Shown here piece after piece: positions 22,082 to 30,536 of a stretch of 64,000 bases of DNA. The notes below the pieces were generated by a model that was not told the origin of the DNA, did not search any database, and saw nothing but the letters and a program-made list of their open reading frames with translations. The translations under genes were made by a program, and so were the position numbers. Source of the stretch: Zymoseptoria tritici IPO323 (lineage: Eukaryota > Ascomycota > Dothideomycetes > Mycosphaerellales > Mycosphaerellaceae); NCBI RefSeq assembly GCF_000219625.1, contig NC_018212.1, positions 434,001 to 498,000 of the forward strand, written 5' to 3'. Within the stretch, counting starts at the first letter, position 1; each line of letters begins with the position of its first letter.

Positions 22082-23698
22082 TCAGTATCCACAAATCCCA
22101 CTCCCCGTCATCTCCGTCACCGGATACAACACAGCAGGCATACCCGCCACCAACGACACCGCAACATCGCCCGTCCGATTCGTCGTAAACGGCCGACAAT
22201 TGACCACATTGATCAACTTCTGGAACGCCCCAAACCCAGCCGCCGTACCCTTGACATTCACCACTCCACTCCATCCAGATCCGCGATTGGTGTACACACT
22301 GATAATCTGCTTTCCAGCAGTCCCCTTCCGCACAACAATCGTGTTCGCGTCGTTGGAAATCGGCGAAGCCTTAGTCGTAGCATGACTCCCATCCCGCTGA
22401 ATCGCCCGTTGCCGAATCAAATTCATCGTCCGAATAAACTTGTACAACACCGCATTCTTATCATACTTGCTCTGCCACAAATGCTCCCTCTGCGCAGGGA
22501 CATCGTGCCCTCCAAATCTCTGTTCCTGACCCTGGTAAATAATCGGAATCCCATCCATAAGCATGGTAAACGCAATCGCGTTCTGTATCCGCGCCACATC
22601 ATTCGTCATGCTCGCGTAGCGTGGTAAGTCGTGGTTTTCGATGAAGGAGCCGAGCAGTGTGGTGTCGCGGCATACGGCTTTCATCCAGGCCAGTCCGTTG
22701 GCGAGATTGGCCATGCTTCCTGTGGACCGCTGGAAGGCTTGGATGATCCAGTAGTAGGCTGCGTAGTTCATGAGGCCCGGGAGGGAGTTTTGGTAAGGAC
22801 ACATTACGTCCGGGCTGCCTTGCCAGACTTCGCCGATCATGTGCAGGCCGCCGGCGGCGGCTTGGAAGGAAGGCCAGAATTCGGGGTTGACTTGTTGGGC
22901 TGTGTCGATGCGGAGGCCGTCGACTGGGAGGGAGGCGGGGTTAGTTTGAGATGGGGGATGGGGGATTGGGGGGGATGTGTACTGGAGTAGTTGGAGACGA
23001 GTTGGGAAACCCATGTGTTCCAGAGGTTTTGGACTCGTGCGTCTTCGGTGCGGAGATCGGGGAGGGAAACGGTGTCGCTTCCGATCCAGCATTTGCGGAT
23101 GCTGGTGACGTTGTTGTAGTCGATGCCGCAGGGGGGCGTGTGGTAGTATGATTTATCGTTGAAAGGGGAGAGTTTGGAGTAGTCGACGTTGGCGCGGGTG
23201 CTGATTGAGGCCATGTGGTTTGGGGCAACGTCGACCATCAGGTACTGTTCAGAGTCAGTGGTGGACCGTTCGATCGAGGTTGACCTGTCATACCATTCCC
23301 CTGCGATGCACTTCTGCAGACAGGGCTTTGAGGTCATCGGCAGTCCCGAACTTCCGGTTCAATGCATAGGGGTTGTTCTGCCAGTATCCGTGGTAGCTGT
23401 TGCCATCTGCGGTGAGACCTTGCACATTCTGAACCACGGGAGAGATCCAGATGGCTGTGAAGCCCATCTGCTGGATATAGCTCAACTTGCTGATCAAGCC
23501 TTGCCATGTTCCTCCACAGTAGTCGTCAAGCCGACACGGAGCTGTCGTCGACCCGTCCGTTCGGGCGAAGCGATCTGTCATGACCTGATAGATCGACTGA
23601 GATCGCCATTCTGCTGGGGTCAAGCAGTTTCCCAAAGTGAAGAACGCAAACAGTATGCACAAGAGGCTGGACAGCTGCGCCATTGCAAGGATCGACAA
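22082..23698 (-). CDS. Secreted alpha-amylase, GH13 (Taka-amylase type)
   Basis: Three exons on the minus strand, 23698-23294, 23244-22983 and 22923-22082, with introns of 49 and 59 bp, give 502 aa. The junctions restore the family text [16 protein letters not shown] and NYS|IDGLRID. The N-terminus is a signal peptide ([19 protein letters not shown]); the internal Met at residue 6 is an alternative start. GH13 motifs in order are DVAPNH (region I), GLRIDTAQ (region II, with the nucleophile Asp), MIGEVWQG (region III, with the acid Glu) and FIENHDLPR (region IV). A C-terminal beta domain ends [21 protein letters not shown], as in Taka-amylase, with no starch-binding domain. It hydrolyses internal alpha-1,4 bonds of starch outside the cell. 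All catalytic residues are present, so it looks functional. The retroelement begins within a few bases of its stop codon, so its 3' UTR must lie in transposon-derived DNA. Confidence 0.94.
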
Positions 23699-23752
23699 GT
23701 GAGGAATGTTGAACTTTTTCCGCTTGCGAAGGAGCGAGGCATGATGTCGAGG

Positions 23753-23759
23753 GTTATAT
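23753..23759 (-). promoter_or_regulatory. TATA box of the alpha-amylase gene
   Basis: On the minus strand the sequence reads GATATAACCC about 55-60 bp upstream of the amylase ATG. The spacing suits a strongly regulated fungal secreted-enzyme gene. No clear AmyR direct-repeat site was seen nearby. Confidence 0.5.
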
Positions 23760-24804
23760 CATGCTTCGCTTTGTCTCTCTTCAGGTCTTCTGAATGCAGA
23801 AGCAGGACCGATTCGACCCACAGGTCTGGACAATCACACCACCTAAGCTTTGTTCTTGACTCTGCGAACTGTTATCGGCTTGAACCGTTTGAAGCCAACC
23901 ATTTACATTGACCCGCTGCCGATCTCACCATTTCCATGCATGGGACATGTGATGCGATGTCTCGTGACTACGTCGTACGGTTGCAGGCGTACCATGGGCA
24001 GGTGTTGGCAATGGGATGTCGCTCGAGGAGGCCATCTGCCAGTTTACCACCGTCAAGAAGAGGCGAAGTCGAAGGCGAAAGCAGTCCATATGAATTGTAG
24101 CATTCGTCGGTCGGGTCAGCGTCATGGCGTCTTCTAGATTGTGGCGTTTGTCCCAATTTCACGGTATTCGTACCGGTCTCCGACAGATTCATTGTCGGTA
24201 GATCTGGAACCTAAGCAGTAAGACGTTGGAGCGGACATCTCCGTTGCCAATCGACCCGAAAGCCGGGTTACTGGGTGAACTTGTGTTCCTGAATATGCAT
24301 TCCTGAGACCCGAACAGGAAAGTTGTCTTGGTGAGATGGCTGCATGCGGCCATGGATTTATGGGCCTCCTTGCTTGGCGATATCGACGCTGACATCAGCT
24401 GCGAAGAGAACGACGGGACTCTGCGAGTCTTGCAGTCCCGATGCCCGCGTGATCGCCTGGTTTATAAGGGGCGAGGATCGTTTCGTCGACGCAAATGAAG
24501 TCGTCTTTCGTGCTGAGCTTCCGAATGTTCGAGCAACGATGCAATGCTTTCGATACTAGAAGATCTCAGCACCCTGGACAGGACCGACTCGTAACTCGGC
24601 TGAAGCGCAGTCAATACTTTTGTTGTCGATCGCTATCTGAAACTCGACAAGTGCTCAAAATTCATGCTCAAACGCAACGGAACTTACGTCGAAAAGCCAC
24701 CAAGGTAAGCACGCAGAACACCGGTTCAGCCCATCGCGCCACTCAACACACCACAAAGCCACAGAACGCCATGGAGTGAGCACCTGACGACCGAATGGTC
24801 ATCT
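23760..24804. other. Amylase upstream region, 1 kb
   Basis: No gene is supported. This should hold the amylase regulatory region and the 3' UTR of the gene at 24805. An inverted CGG-N8-CCG pair lies at 24162-24175, about 465 bp upstream of the amylase start. It could be a zinc-cluster factor site but differs from the direct-repeat site known for AmyR. Confidence 0.4.
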
Positions 24805-27519
24805 TCAATCTCCATCACTGTCGTCGTCGTCGTCGTCGTCGTATGCCATGTCCAAATCCATGTCCATGTCGTCCGTCTCCAGAGCATCCGCCTCCGCCGC
24901 CCGCTCAGCCGCCAGCCGCTCCAGCTCATTCACTTCCTCCATCGCCTGAGCTTCTTGCTCCCTGATCAGAGCAGCCTCGCGCTCCGCGGCCTCTCGCTCC
25001 GCAGCTTCTCGCTCCGCAGCTTCTCGCTCCGCAGCCTCCCGCTCAGCAGCTTTGGCAGCTTCACGCTTTTGCTTCTTTGCAGCCTTCCGCTGGGCAGCTT
25101 TGCGTTTGTTAGTTGCCTCGATGCGCGCATTAGTCGCTTCTATTTGCTGTAATGCTTGAGCCTTGCGTTCAGCAATTTGTTCCAAGTTCGTCCGAGCTTC
25201 CTTGCCAGGAGGATCACTTGCACTCGTGGCAGGACTCATCGCGGAGGCGGAACGCTTGTGAGACGGATTCATGGTCTGTCCGGTCGGAACGTCTGCAATC
25301 GAAGCTGTGGCATGTGCCTGAGTAGGAAGCGAAGCCCGCATGGCTGGCTGAACTGTGTCCTGGTGTTCGATCGTCGCTGCGATGCCGCGTTCGAAGTCAT
25401 CCTCGTCGACCTCCTGCTTGATGGGCTGCAGCAAGGCGGTAGGCGCATCGGCAGACCCATGGGCCATTGCCGGCTTCGAGCTGGACCTGGGGAAGAGACG
25501 GGTGCCCAGCGCATTCTCCGCAGCAACCTCGTCGACGCGCTTGTTGAACTCTTTCTTGGCCATGAACAAATTCTTGAACGGTCCACAACTATTGAGCAGA
25601 TTCGCAAGCTGGCCAATGGCAATACCCTCTGGAGGAATGGCAGCACGGATGGTGGCGACGGAGGGAACGCGGTCGATGTCCGAAAGTTGCGTGGTTAGTC
25701 GAGAGGCGGTGATCGTGTCGCGTAGTGGTATGTCGTCCGCTTTGTCGTTGGCATATGATGGCTTCGAGGAGGCGGAACGACGTGGATGATCCATTTCGCT
25801 CTGCTCATTGATCGCTGCTGGGCTACCCAACGATGCTCGCGCACCTTCTCCAGTGCCATGAGTGTGCGCTGCCATGGAAGGCAAGGCAGCAGTCGATGGT
25901 GGACGGCTGGAAGCTTGTGGGGTCGTAGAATAGACACTCGTGGTCCGCCTACGAGGTGAGGACTGAGGTTCTGTGCCTGCATGTGTCGATTGTGAAGCAC
26001 GCGCGTGGCCACGCGTAGCTTCAGGTGCGTTTGAAAATCCGCTTCTCGATCTCGAATCAGGAGCTTCGGCGATCAACGGCAACCCAGCCGCTTCATCATC
26101 GAAGTACTCGTCGAGGTCACTTTGAACTTCATCGTTGACCATACCGGTCGCCTCAGAAGAGACATCGCCTCGTCGGGCATGGCCAACAAGTGAGAGCGCG
26201 GCACCCATGGCAGCGCCAGTCGATGTTGCGTCAGGTCTTGCCGTGCTTGATGAGTGATCATTCAGGTCGAAGATGTCTTTCCCTGTAGCCGCGATGTCCA
26301 TGTGATCACCGTTGTCAGATTTCGACACGAAGAGGCCGCCGTCGTCTTCGGAAAGTTCGTTTGCCCCAGGGAGCTCTTCCAGAAAGGTCTTTGTAGGGTT
26401 TGCTGCTGATTGCTGTGCCGCCAGTGGTGACTTGTGGTCCTGATTCGGCTGCATCAACAGCGCGTCATCGTCTTGCACGTCGGACAGCCGCGCGATGCTC
26501 ACTTCACCGTCTTTCTTCAGCGTCAGCAATCCTCCCAATCTACCCTTCTTCTTTGCGACTTTGGGGCTCTTTGCGCGGCCTTGGGGAGCAGTGGGCGCAG
26601 GACTGACGAACATCGAGTTGCGTGCATCGCCATTGTTGGCATCGGATTGATCATCCTGGTCCGCGAGAGACTTCTTAGCCTTCGATTTCGTGGCTTGATC
26701 CTTCTTGTCGAAGAACACAAACGCGCCATCGATCAAGTCGTCCCACGGCTCGAGTGAATGCACATCATTCGGCCGTCGAACGTAGCCAGCAGTGTCCAAG
26801 GTCTCTGGAGTACGGTAGTAGAAGATGAACGTCGCCCAAGGCTTTGGCCCTGGCCGTGGTTCTGTCCATTGACGACGATGGTTCAAGCTGCGCTTCGAGG
26901 TAATCACCTCCTCGTTGACTTCAGGCTCAATGTACAGGTCGGGCGGAATTCCACTTCCCCGAACCTTCGAATGCGAGCGCTCGCGCCAGTCGCCGAAGCC
27001 GAGATGCCACTGCTGATCCTCAATGGAGTGCTTGAACTCGTCTTGACTGACACTAACGGTTACTGCAATGCTTCCGATGCCAGGGCGAGCAACTCCTTCG
27101 TCTTCAATCTCGTGGCGACCAAGTTCTGCCTGGATCGATGGACCTAGCTGCTTGACTTGCATGTAGCCTTCGTGGAGCTTAGTTGGGGGCATTATTGATG
27201 TCCAGCCAGGAGGCTTGCGGCCATCAAGTGCCTTGGTGAATCTCTTAGTCATTCGGTTGTATTTGATGGAATTGCCATCGAATCGCCCAGCGCCAGCAAA
27301 GGTGCCATCCACAACGAGATCGAATGCGCCGTGAAGTGTAGAGCCACCAAACTTGCCATGGACAACCAGATCGTCCCCAGGGCGGATTTCGATGAAGCAC
27401 TCGAGGATATTCCGGTCGCCAGTTGAGACGAGAGGCAAAGTGTATTCGGTGCTGTCGACCCCGTTGACGAGGATACTGAACTCCGCCACCTGGTCGGTAC
27501 CAGGTCTCTTCGCCTTCAT
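24805..27519 (-). CDS. Fungal protein with conserved N-terminal beta-rich domain and charged repeat tail
   Basis: A single 904-codon frame. Residues 1-270 look like the beta-rich N-terminal domain common in uncharacterised fungal proteins (FSILVNGVDSTEYTLPL, RNILECFIEIRPGDDLVVHGKF, PWATFIFYYRTPETLDTAGY); I think this is a DUF7918-like region but cannot confirm it. Residues 280-800 are disordered and low-complexity, with a short helical block near 640-690. The C-terminus has a long charged helix built on Lys/Arg/Ala and then five tandem EREAA units, ending in an Asp-rich run. There is no signal peptide or membrane segment. The helix may form a coiled coil or single alpha-helix. Function unknown. 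Confidence 0.75.
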   Translation of the reverse strand: MKAKRPGTDQVAEFSILVNGVDSTEYTLPLVSTGDRNILECFIEIRPGDDLVVHGKFGGSTLHGAFDLVVDGTFAGAGRFDGNSIKYNRMTKRFTKALDGRKPPGWTSIMPPTKLHEGYMQVKQLGPSIQAELGRHEIEDEGVARPGIGSIAVTVSVSQDEFKHSIEDQQWHLGFGDWRERSHSKVRGSGIPPDLYIEPEVNEEVITSKRSLNHRRQWTEPRPGPKPWATFIFYYRTPETLDTAGYVRRPNDVHSLEPWDDLIDGAFVFFDKKDQATKSKAKKSLADQDDQSDANNGDARNSMFVSPAPTAPQGRAKSPKVAKKKGRLGGLLTLKKDGEVSIARLSDVQDDDALLMQPNQDHKSPLAAQQSAANPTKTFLEELPGANELSEDDGGLFVSKSDNGDHMDIAATGKDIFDLNDHSSSTARPDATSTGAAMGAALSLVGHARRGDVSSEATGMVNDEVQSDLDEYFDDEAAGLPLIAEAPDSRSRSGFSNAPEATRGHARASQSTHAGTEPQSSPRRRTTSVYSTTPQASSRPPSTAALPSMAAHTHGTGEGARASLGSPAAINEQSEMDHPRRSASSKPSYANDKADDIPLRDTITASRLTTQLSDIDRVPSVATIRAAIPPEGIAIGQLANLLNSCGPFKNLFMAKKEFNKRVDEVAAENALGTRLFPRSSSKPAMAHGSADAPTALLQPIKQEVDEDDFERGIAATIEHQDTVQPAMRASLPTQAHATASIADVPTGQTMNPSHKRSASAMSPATSASDPPGKEARTNLEQIAERKAQALQQIEATNARIEATNKRKAAQRKAAKKQKREAAKAAEREAAEREAAEREAAEREAAEREAALIREQEAQAMEEVNELERLAAERAAEADALETDDMDMDLDMAYDDDDDDDSDGD
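24960..25065. repeat. 15-bp coding minisatellite (EREAA units)
   Basis: Tandem copies of a 15-bp unit close to GCTCCGCAGCTTCTC (plus strand) encode about five EREAA repeats in the protein at 24805-27519. Copy-number change would stay in frame. Confidence 0.75.
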
Positions 27520-28099
27520 TGTTGCGGGAGGAATGGTGTTTGCGTCCGAGGATGTAGAGCGGAAGGACGAGCTTCAGAACTGGAGAAGGTTTTGAAGGGC
27601 GAAGAGCGAGTCGAGGGGCACGGCGCGGCACGCTGCAGCGGAGCTTCAATTCGGGAGGGGGTCCAGTCAAGGCCGTCGCCGTAGTGACTGCAGCGGGGCA
27701 CCGGGAGCTCAGGGATGTGTTGGTGAATAGCTGACTGATAAAGTGCCTCCAGCGCGATGTGCTTCTTCCAGTGGCAGTGTCGTACAATAAAATCGAGGTG
27801 TTCAGTAAGAGCGAGGAAGTGTTTGACCCAGGGGCTGGAAGATTCCGCGAGATCGTGGGCGCAAAGACGGTTGCTATGACAGTGAGAAAAGCTCGTGAAG
27901 AATACGTGGAACAATCACTTACATGGTCGGAGGAGGACATGATTTCGATGTCAATTGGAATAACTGTCGATGCGCTTGCGAGAGCAGCGCGAATGCAACG
28001 TGGCTTGCAAACACACTTCCACCTACGGCACGCACCGCGGGCGATGCAACGGCAGAACAATTCGCACGTCTGCTGACCGATCGGGACCTACCTGTCTGA
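27520..28099. other. Intergenic, 0.6 kb
   Basis: Promoter side of the gene at 24805-27519 and 3' flank of the MTR2-like gene. The minus-strand frame 27245-28060 overlaps the real gene in another frame and is rejected. Nothing else was seen. Confidence 0.5.
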
Positions 28100-28639
28100 T
28101 CAAGTGACGAATCTGAAGGTCTGGGTCTGAATCAGCCACTGCCGACCCTGGTCTTGCTTTCCAGTTCCTCGACCACCGAATTCCTCCTTGTTTGGCACCA
28201 ATACGAAAGAGTCGGTAATCCCGTGCATTGGTCCGTCCTTTCGTTCATTCAAGCGCACATATCCACTGCATTGGACGGTGATGCTCAAATTCCGCTCTGC
28301 GTCTTTCTTCGTCTTGTTCAACGACGGATCCAAGCACGGGTTCAGCACACTCGCGTTGAAGCTCTGGATCTCGTAGTGTGTCCACGGCATGTCCTTGAAC
28401 TTCTCCTGAAAGGCATCCGGATCTTGTGTGAGATCGCCATTGTACGCGATGTATGGCAATGTCTGCGCAGGACTGGTCCCGGTCGAGGCAGGGACGTAGA
28501 ACGAGCTGATTGTGTTGCGAGCGGCTGACAGTGCTGTGTAGTATGAATCGATGAAGTGCTCAGCGACATCGCAGGCGATTCGAGTCTTGTCCGTCGCTGA
28601 CAGCGTAACAGCTGTTGAATCGGCGCTCGCGTCGGCCAT
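28100..28639 (-). CDS. NTF2-like mRNA export factor (MTR2/p15 type)
   Basis: An intronless 179-aa frame. The NTF2-like fold is suggested by an N-terminal helix pair (ACDVAEHFIDSYYTALSAARNTISSFYVP), then PYIAYNGDLTQDPDAFQEKFKDMPWTHYEIQSFNASVLNPC, a Ser/Val-rich strand (LSITVQCSGYVRL) and the final strand pair (ITDSFVLVPN and RQWLIQTQTFRFVT). The size and the insertion before the last strands fit the fungal Mtr2/p15 partner of the Mex67 (NXF1) export receptor better than NTF2 itself, which is about 125 aa. The predicted role is to form the heterodimer that carries mRNP through the nuclear pore. The NTF2-like fold is well supported; the Mtr2 assignment is likely but not certain. It is divergent from RPL38 with 233 bp between start codons. 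Confidence 0.8.
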   Translation of the reverse strand: MADASADSTAVTLSATDKTRIACDVAEHFIDSYYTALSAARNTISSFYVPASTGTSPAQTLPYIAYNGDLTQDPDAFQEKFKDMPWTHYEIQSFNASVLNPCLDPSLNKTKKDAERNLSITVQCSGYVRLNERKDGPMHGITDSFVLVPNKEEFGGRGTGKQDQGRQWLIQTQTFRFVT

Positions 28640-28872
28640 TCTGCTGTAAGTGAATGTTGAGGGAAGTCCGTCTTAACTTCAGACGACGCGATGTTGTTCG
28701 TTCCTTCCGCCAAGATTTACATGGGAAGTTCGTGCCTGAGGCTGAAATCGGGCCCACCGAACAATTTCAATCCGCATTGAGAACATCGTCGACGAGCTCT
28801 CGAATCGCAAATTGCAACGAACCGAATCATCTCCCCCGACCCAAACAAACTCCCCACGAACAATCGCCCACC
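28640..28872. promoter_or_regulatory. Bidirectional promoter, MTR2-like / RPL38
   Basis: 233 bp separate the two divergent start codons, so both core promoters and the RPL38 5' UTR must fit here. RPL38 is expected to be highly transcribed. C/A-rich leader sequence (CCCCGACCCAAACAAACTCCCC-like, 28835-28870) precedes its ATG. Confidence 0.5.
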
Positions 28873-29187
28873 ATGCCTCAAGAAGTCACCGACATCAAGA
28901 GCTTCATTGAGATCTGCCGCCGCAAGGACGCCTCCTCCGCGCGCATCAAGAAGAACAAGGTCACCGGCCAGACCAAGTTCAAGGTCCGCTGCAATCGGTT
29001 CCTATACACACTCAAAGTGCAGAACTCTGAGAAGGCGGACAAGCTGAAGCAGAGCCTGCCACCGAGTAAGGGGAAATCCGCGACAACGAACCAGGATCGC
29101 AGAACTAACACAGTCCTCTCAGCCCTCAACATCAGCGACACACCGAAGAAGAACGCCAAGGGCAAGCGCGTTGCGCAGAGCTCGTAG
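28873..29187 (+). CDS. RPL38: 60S ribosomal protein L38 (eL38)
   Basis: Exons 28873-29065 and 29123-29187 give 85 aa. The first exon reads [20 protein letters not shown] and [18 protein letters not shown], the eL38 core. Joining the 57-bp GTAAGG...CAG intron restores the conserved end QSLPPTLNI. A basic extension of about 15 residues ([17 protein letters not shown]) follows, longer than in yeast or human. The intron is a multiple of three and has no stop codon, so an unspliced reading also stays open. The start is the ATG with a good ACC context. The frame is open upstream but not protein-like. Role: small structural protein of the large ribosomal subunit. Confidence 0.94.
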   Translation: MPQEVTDIKSFIEICRRKDASSARIKKNKVTGQTKFKVRCNRFLYTLKVQNSEKADKLKQSLPPSKGKSATTNQDRRTNTVLSALNISDTPKKNAKGKRVAQSS

Positions 29188-29589
29188 ACGGACACGATGC
29201 GATGAGATTGGCTGGTCAAGAGCTGAGGGCGTTCAGGGAAAGCATGGAGTGATCGCGAAGCATGAGAAGGGAAGGAGCGATGGTGAGGTTCATGGACCGT
29301 TCGAAAACTCCGCACGAGTGGGCTAGTTGCAGTGTCTCGGCATGAGGCATGCGACCGTCTTCGGTACCTCTCAGCTGGTTCCCTCTCGGAAAGCACAAAT
29401 CAATGGAAGACGCGATCTACCTGCCTCGATATTCTCCAGACCTTGTGAAGCAATGTATGGGACATACGCTCGAGTCCGAGTAGGTCAAATCGAGCAGTTG
29501 AAGTGTGCCGGAAAAGCCTGCCTCGACTATCGAGAGGTCGTTCTCGCGATCGTGGCCAACTCGCCAGGCGGACTTCAACGCACGGGTAC
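29188..29589. other. RPL38 downstream flank
   Basis: About 400 bp holding the RPL38 3' UTR. No gene is supported. The motif array begins just after it. Confidence 0.5.
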
Positions 29590-29590
29590 T

Positions 29591-30065
29591 TAGGACATGC
29601 TAGCAGGTCATTGAGCAGGGCATGCCAACAGCATAGGTAGGGAGTTGAGCAGGACGTGCTAAAGAACTGTACAGATATCTTGGCAATAACCTAGCAGGGC
29701 ATGCCAACAACTTGTACCGACAACCTGACAGGAGTCGTAAAGATAACTCAGCAGGACATGCACATGCAACTCAGCAGTCCATGCACAGGTGACCTGACGG
29801 GACATGCCAATGAACGTACAGGCAAATTAGCAGGACATGTTCAGGCATCTTGCAGGACCAAGTTGACATGTCGTACAGCTAACGTAGCAGGATATGCACA
29901 ATGAGTTGGCTCGTGCAATCAATTTGAGAGAGGACATGCTAGACTTCTCGTACAAGTGAGTTGTTTGAACATTTACAGATAACTCAGCGGGACGTGCACA
30001 GGTAATGGAAGACTACAAGTACCCACAACTTTAGCAGGACGTACAGACGACTTGACAGGACACGC
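29591..30065. repeat. Phased array of a degenerate CAGGACATGC motif
   Basis: About 16 copies of a decamer near CAGGACATGC start at 29591, 29604, 29616, 29650, 29695, 29729, 29752, 29775, 29798, 29831, 29853, 29888, 29930, 29988, 30035 and 30056. Most intervals are close to multiples of about 11.4 bp (12, 23, 34, 45). The common forms are a 23-bp unit (motif plus ACAGGCAACTCAG-like spacer) and a 34-bp unit with an extra AACTTGTACAG-like piece. The array is non-coding. It looks like a decayed minisatellite or a cluster of protein-binding sites. Confidence 0.75.
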
Positions 30066-30536
30066 CCTTAAGAAGAGCAGGCAACTGGCCTTCAACATGG
30101 AATGCCGCATGAACATGAAGCGGCCATGGCAAGCTCCTGGACTGGACTGTACTGCAGCAACAGCGTGGTCTGCGGCGGCGCTCTGGTCTGTCATGATCGA
30201 CATCAAGCACGGCAGGTTTGCTTGTTCATCCCTTGGAACAGTGAATGCCGCATGTGATCCACGGGTCCGGTCTCGTGGCAAAAGCCATCAGGTGATACCT
30301 GCGCTGAAGACGTGAATGGACAATAATGCCTTCAAGCAGCATTCACTGCACGTACTGCTCGCAGCACATGCTCGAGTTCTTTCTTCATCATCCTCTCTTT
30401 TCTCATCGTGCCATTCTTTGGATCAATTGCGCTTCGCATGGTTCTTTGACCCGGCTCAACTTGATCGATTGCCTCGGACAAAACATCAAGAGCATCGCAT
30501 CCTGACACACCAAGCCGCAACAACGAGGCCGATACC
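30066..30536. other. Upstream region of the membrane protein gene
   Basis: 470 bp between the motif array and the ATG at 30537. No gene is supported; presumably promoter and 5' UTR. Confidence 0.45.

Noticed and set aside
22029..22385. Open frame running from the copia RNase H end into the amylase region
   Set aside because: Past 22079 it is antisense to the amylase exon, so it is a chance read-through and not a continued retroelement protein.
24162..24175. CGG-N8-CCG as an AmyR site for the amylase
   Set aside because: AmyR sites are direct CGG repeats or CGGAAATTTAA. This is an inverted pair and only one was found, so it is noted but not called.
27245..28060. 271-codon minus-strand frame
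   Set aside because: It overlaps the 904-aa gene in another frame, and its Arg/Cys-rich text has no domain.
29591..30065. CRISPR array
   Set aside because: Repeats are short (10 bp), degenerate and unevenly spaced, and the host is a fungus.
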